From contig QGUS01000081.1 in NCBI GenBank assembly GCA_003242515.1, positions 1 to 7,093 of the forward strand: a stretch of 7,093 bases of DNA, in the 5' to 3' direction. Shown piece by piece: positions 6,291-7,093 of this stretch. A program made the position numbers and the translations under genes. The number at the start of each line of letters is the position of its first letter. The stretch's first letter is position 1. Below the pieces are notes generated by a model. The model saw nothing but the letters and a program-made list of their open reading frames with translations, was not told the DNA's origin and ran no database searches. The DNA comes from Actinomycetota bacterium (GTDB taxonomy: Bacteria; Actinomycetota; Acidimicrobiia; Spongiisociales; ZC4RG35).

Positions 6291-6873
6291 CACCGACGCG
6301 TTCTTCACGGCGTTCCTGGGGATCCTGGGGATGCTCGTCGCCGCTCATGCGGTGCGGACCGTGCTCCGGCTCCAGGCCGAGGACAGCCTGCTTCGGGCCG
6401 AGCTCGTCCTCTCCACGGCCGTCACCAGGACGAGGCTGGCGGGCTCCCACCTGCTGTTCGCCTTCGTCGGCCCGCCGCTCATGCTCGCCGTGGCAGGCGG
6501 GCTCGCGGGGCTCGTGCACGGGATGTCGGGAGGAGACCCCGTGGGGAGCGCACTCCGGATCCTGGCCGCCTCCCTGGCGCAGGCCCCCGCCGTGTGGGTC
6601 GTCGCCGGGGCGACGATGCTCCTCTACGGGGCGTTCCCCCGCCTGGCCCCCTCGGCCTGGGGCCTGCTCGTGGTCTTCCTCCTGCTGGGCCAGCTCGGCC
6701 CCATGCTCCGGCTACCCGGTTGGGCGATGAACCTGTCCCCGTTCACCCACGTGCCGCCGGTGCTCGTCGATGGCCCCGCCCCGGTGCCGCTGGCCGGGCT
6801 GGTGGCGACCGCCTTCGTCCTGGCGGGGGCGGGGCTGTCCGCGTTCCGCCGCCGGGACATCCCGACGGCCTGA
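6214..6873 (+). CDS. ABC transporter permease of the polyketide-antibiotic exporter type, C-terminal part only
   Basis: The plus-strand frame encodes the C-terminal end of a large exporter permease (family usually about 500-540 residues). The recognisable part starts around GITDAFFTAFLGILGM and runs through TVLRLQAED, LLLGQLGPMLRLPGW, NLSPFTHVPP and the terminal FRRRDIP motif. About five hydrophobic segments remain; the first half of the protein is missing. In-frame ATGs at 6214 and 6256 exist. The first has AGCAGG abutting it, the second has ACAGG four bases upstream, and neither leads into family-like sequence before about residue 26. I see no partner ATPase gene here. It is most likely a 5'-truncated, non-functional copy or an assembly join rather than a short natural permease. 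The stop at 6873 faces the VOC gene. Confidence 0.75.
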   Translation: MGVARLIPSAENRSMPVDRASGVEGITDAFFTAFLGILGMLVAAHAVRTVLRLQAEDSLLRAELVLSTAVTRTRLAGSHLLFAFVGPPLMLAVAGGLAGLVHGMSGGDPVGSALRILAASLAQAPAVWVVAGATMLLYGAFPRLAPSAWGLLVVFLLLGQLGPMLRLPGWAMNLSPFTHVPPVLVDGPAPVPLAGLVATAFVLAGAGLSAFRRRDIPTA

Positions 6874-6934
6874 GCGGCGGCATGACGAACGGGTCGGGGT
6901 CGATGTGGTTCCCCGGGTGGTCCCGATCGGCCGA

Positions 6935-7093
6935 TCAGAGCCGGATCGAGCCGTCGTCGGCCATCGGCCACAACGGGTTGTGGGCCACCTCCCACGGGTG
7001 GCCGTCCGGGTCGACGAACACCGCCGAGTAGCCGCCCCATGGGGTGGCCCCGGGTTCCCGGGCGATGGCCGCGCCGGCCCGGCGGGCCACCTC
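6935..7093 (-). CDS. VOC / glyoxalase-bleomycin resistance family protein, C-terminal 52 residues (5' end outside window)
   Basis: Only the last 52 codons and TGA (6935-6937) are present. The sequence GGYSAVFVDPDGHPWEVAHN is the classic last strand-and-turn of a vicinal-oxygen-chelate domain. The Glu of PWEVAHNP sits where the family places its C-terminal metal ligand. VOC proteins include glyoxalase I, dioxygenases and drug-binding resistance proteins; the substrate cannot be told from this fragment. The short tail ending in DGSIRL is typical of single-domain members. It converges on the truncated exporter permease with 61 bases between the stops. Confidence 0.85.
   Translation of the reverse strand, partial: EVARRAGAAIAREPGATPWGGYSAVFVDPDGHPWEVAHNPLWPMADDGSIRL

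Noticed and set aside
6925..6936. GATCGGCCGATC palindrome between the permease and VOC stops as a terminator
   Set aside because: A perfect 12-bp palindrome, but with no loop and no T-run; it overlaps the VOC stop codon and has no terminator shape. Short palindromes of this composition are expected in GC-rich DNA.
6624..7040. Minus-strand open frame spanning the permease 3' end and the VOC region
   Set aside because: Frame differs from the clear VOC frame; its translation is Arg/Pro/Gly-rich without motifs.

Overview
High-GC, actinobacterium-like DNA. The code is standard, GC is high throughout, third codon positions are strongly G/C, and genes are packed with little spacing. The type I-beta DAHP synthase, the lipoprotein-type iron-binding protein and the group II truncated hemoglobin fit an actinobacterial lineage. 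I cannot go finer, and the lineage is inference. Both ends cut through genes, so this is an internal piece or a whole short contig.

Layout. (1) 1-531: the 3' part of a DAHP synthase gene (shikimate pathway entry); its first ~105 bases look corrupted. (2) 532-607: a short regulatory region with two direct copies of a 16-bp palindrome, then a possible hairpin around the next start codon. (3) 608-4377: a compact three-gene ferric iron ABC importer operon of lipoprotein binding protein, fused two-domain permease and ATPase; the genes are 7 nt apart or overlap by 8 nt. (4) 4334-5605, minus strand: a CNNM/CBS/CorC_HlyC membrane protein whose 3' end overlaps the ATPase gene tail-to-tail by 44 bp. 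(5) 5699-6124, minus strand: a group II truncated hemoglobin. (6) 6135 to about 6290, minus strand: the apparent 3' end of an unrecognised gene just upstream of the globin. (7) About 6214-6873, plus strand: only the C-terminal part of an antibiotic-exporter-type ABC permease. (8) 6935-7093, minus strand: the 3' end of a VOC/glyoxalase-family gene.

How it works together. The iron operon is one functional unit: the lipoprotein captures Fe3+ outside the membrane, the 12-helix permease carries it across, and the ATPase drives transport. The tandem palindrome is well placed to be the operator controlling it, presumably in response to metal. The remaining genes are ordinary housekeeping or accessory genes with no clear link to iron transport.

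Most worth a second look are the tandem-palindrome operator, the hairpin that may enclose the lipoprotein start codon, the iron-site substitutions in the binding protein, and the 6230-6290 junction where two divergent genes both lack their 5' parts. The junction is either a real deletion/rearrangement or an assembly chimera. I see no CRISPR array, tRNA, rRNA, insertion sequence, phage gene or defence system, and no stretch over 300 bases without a gene.
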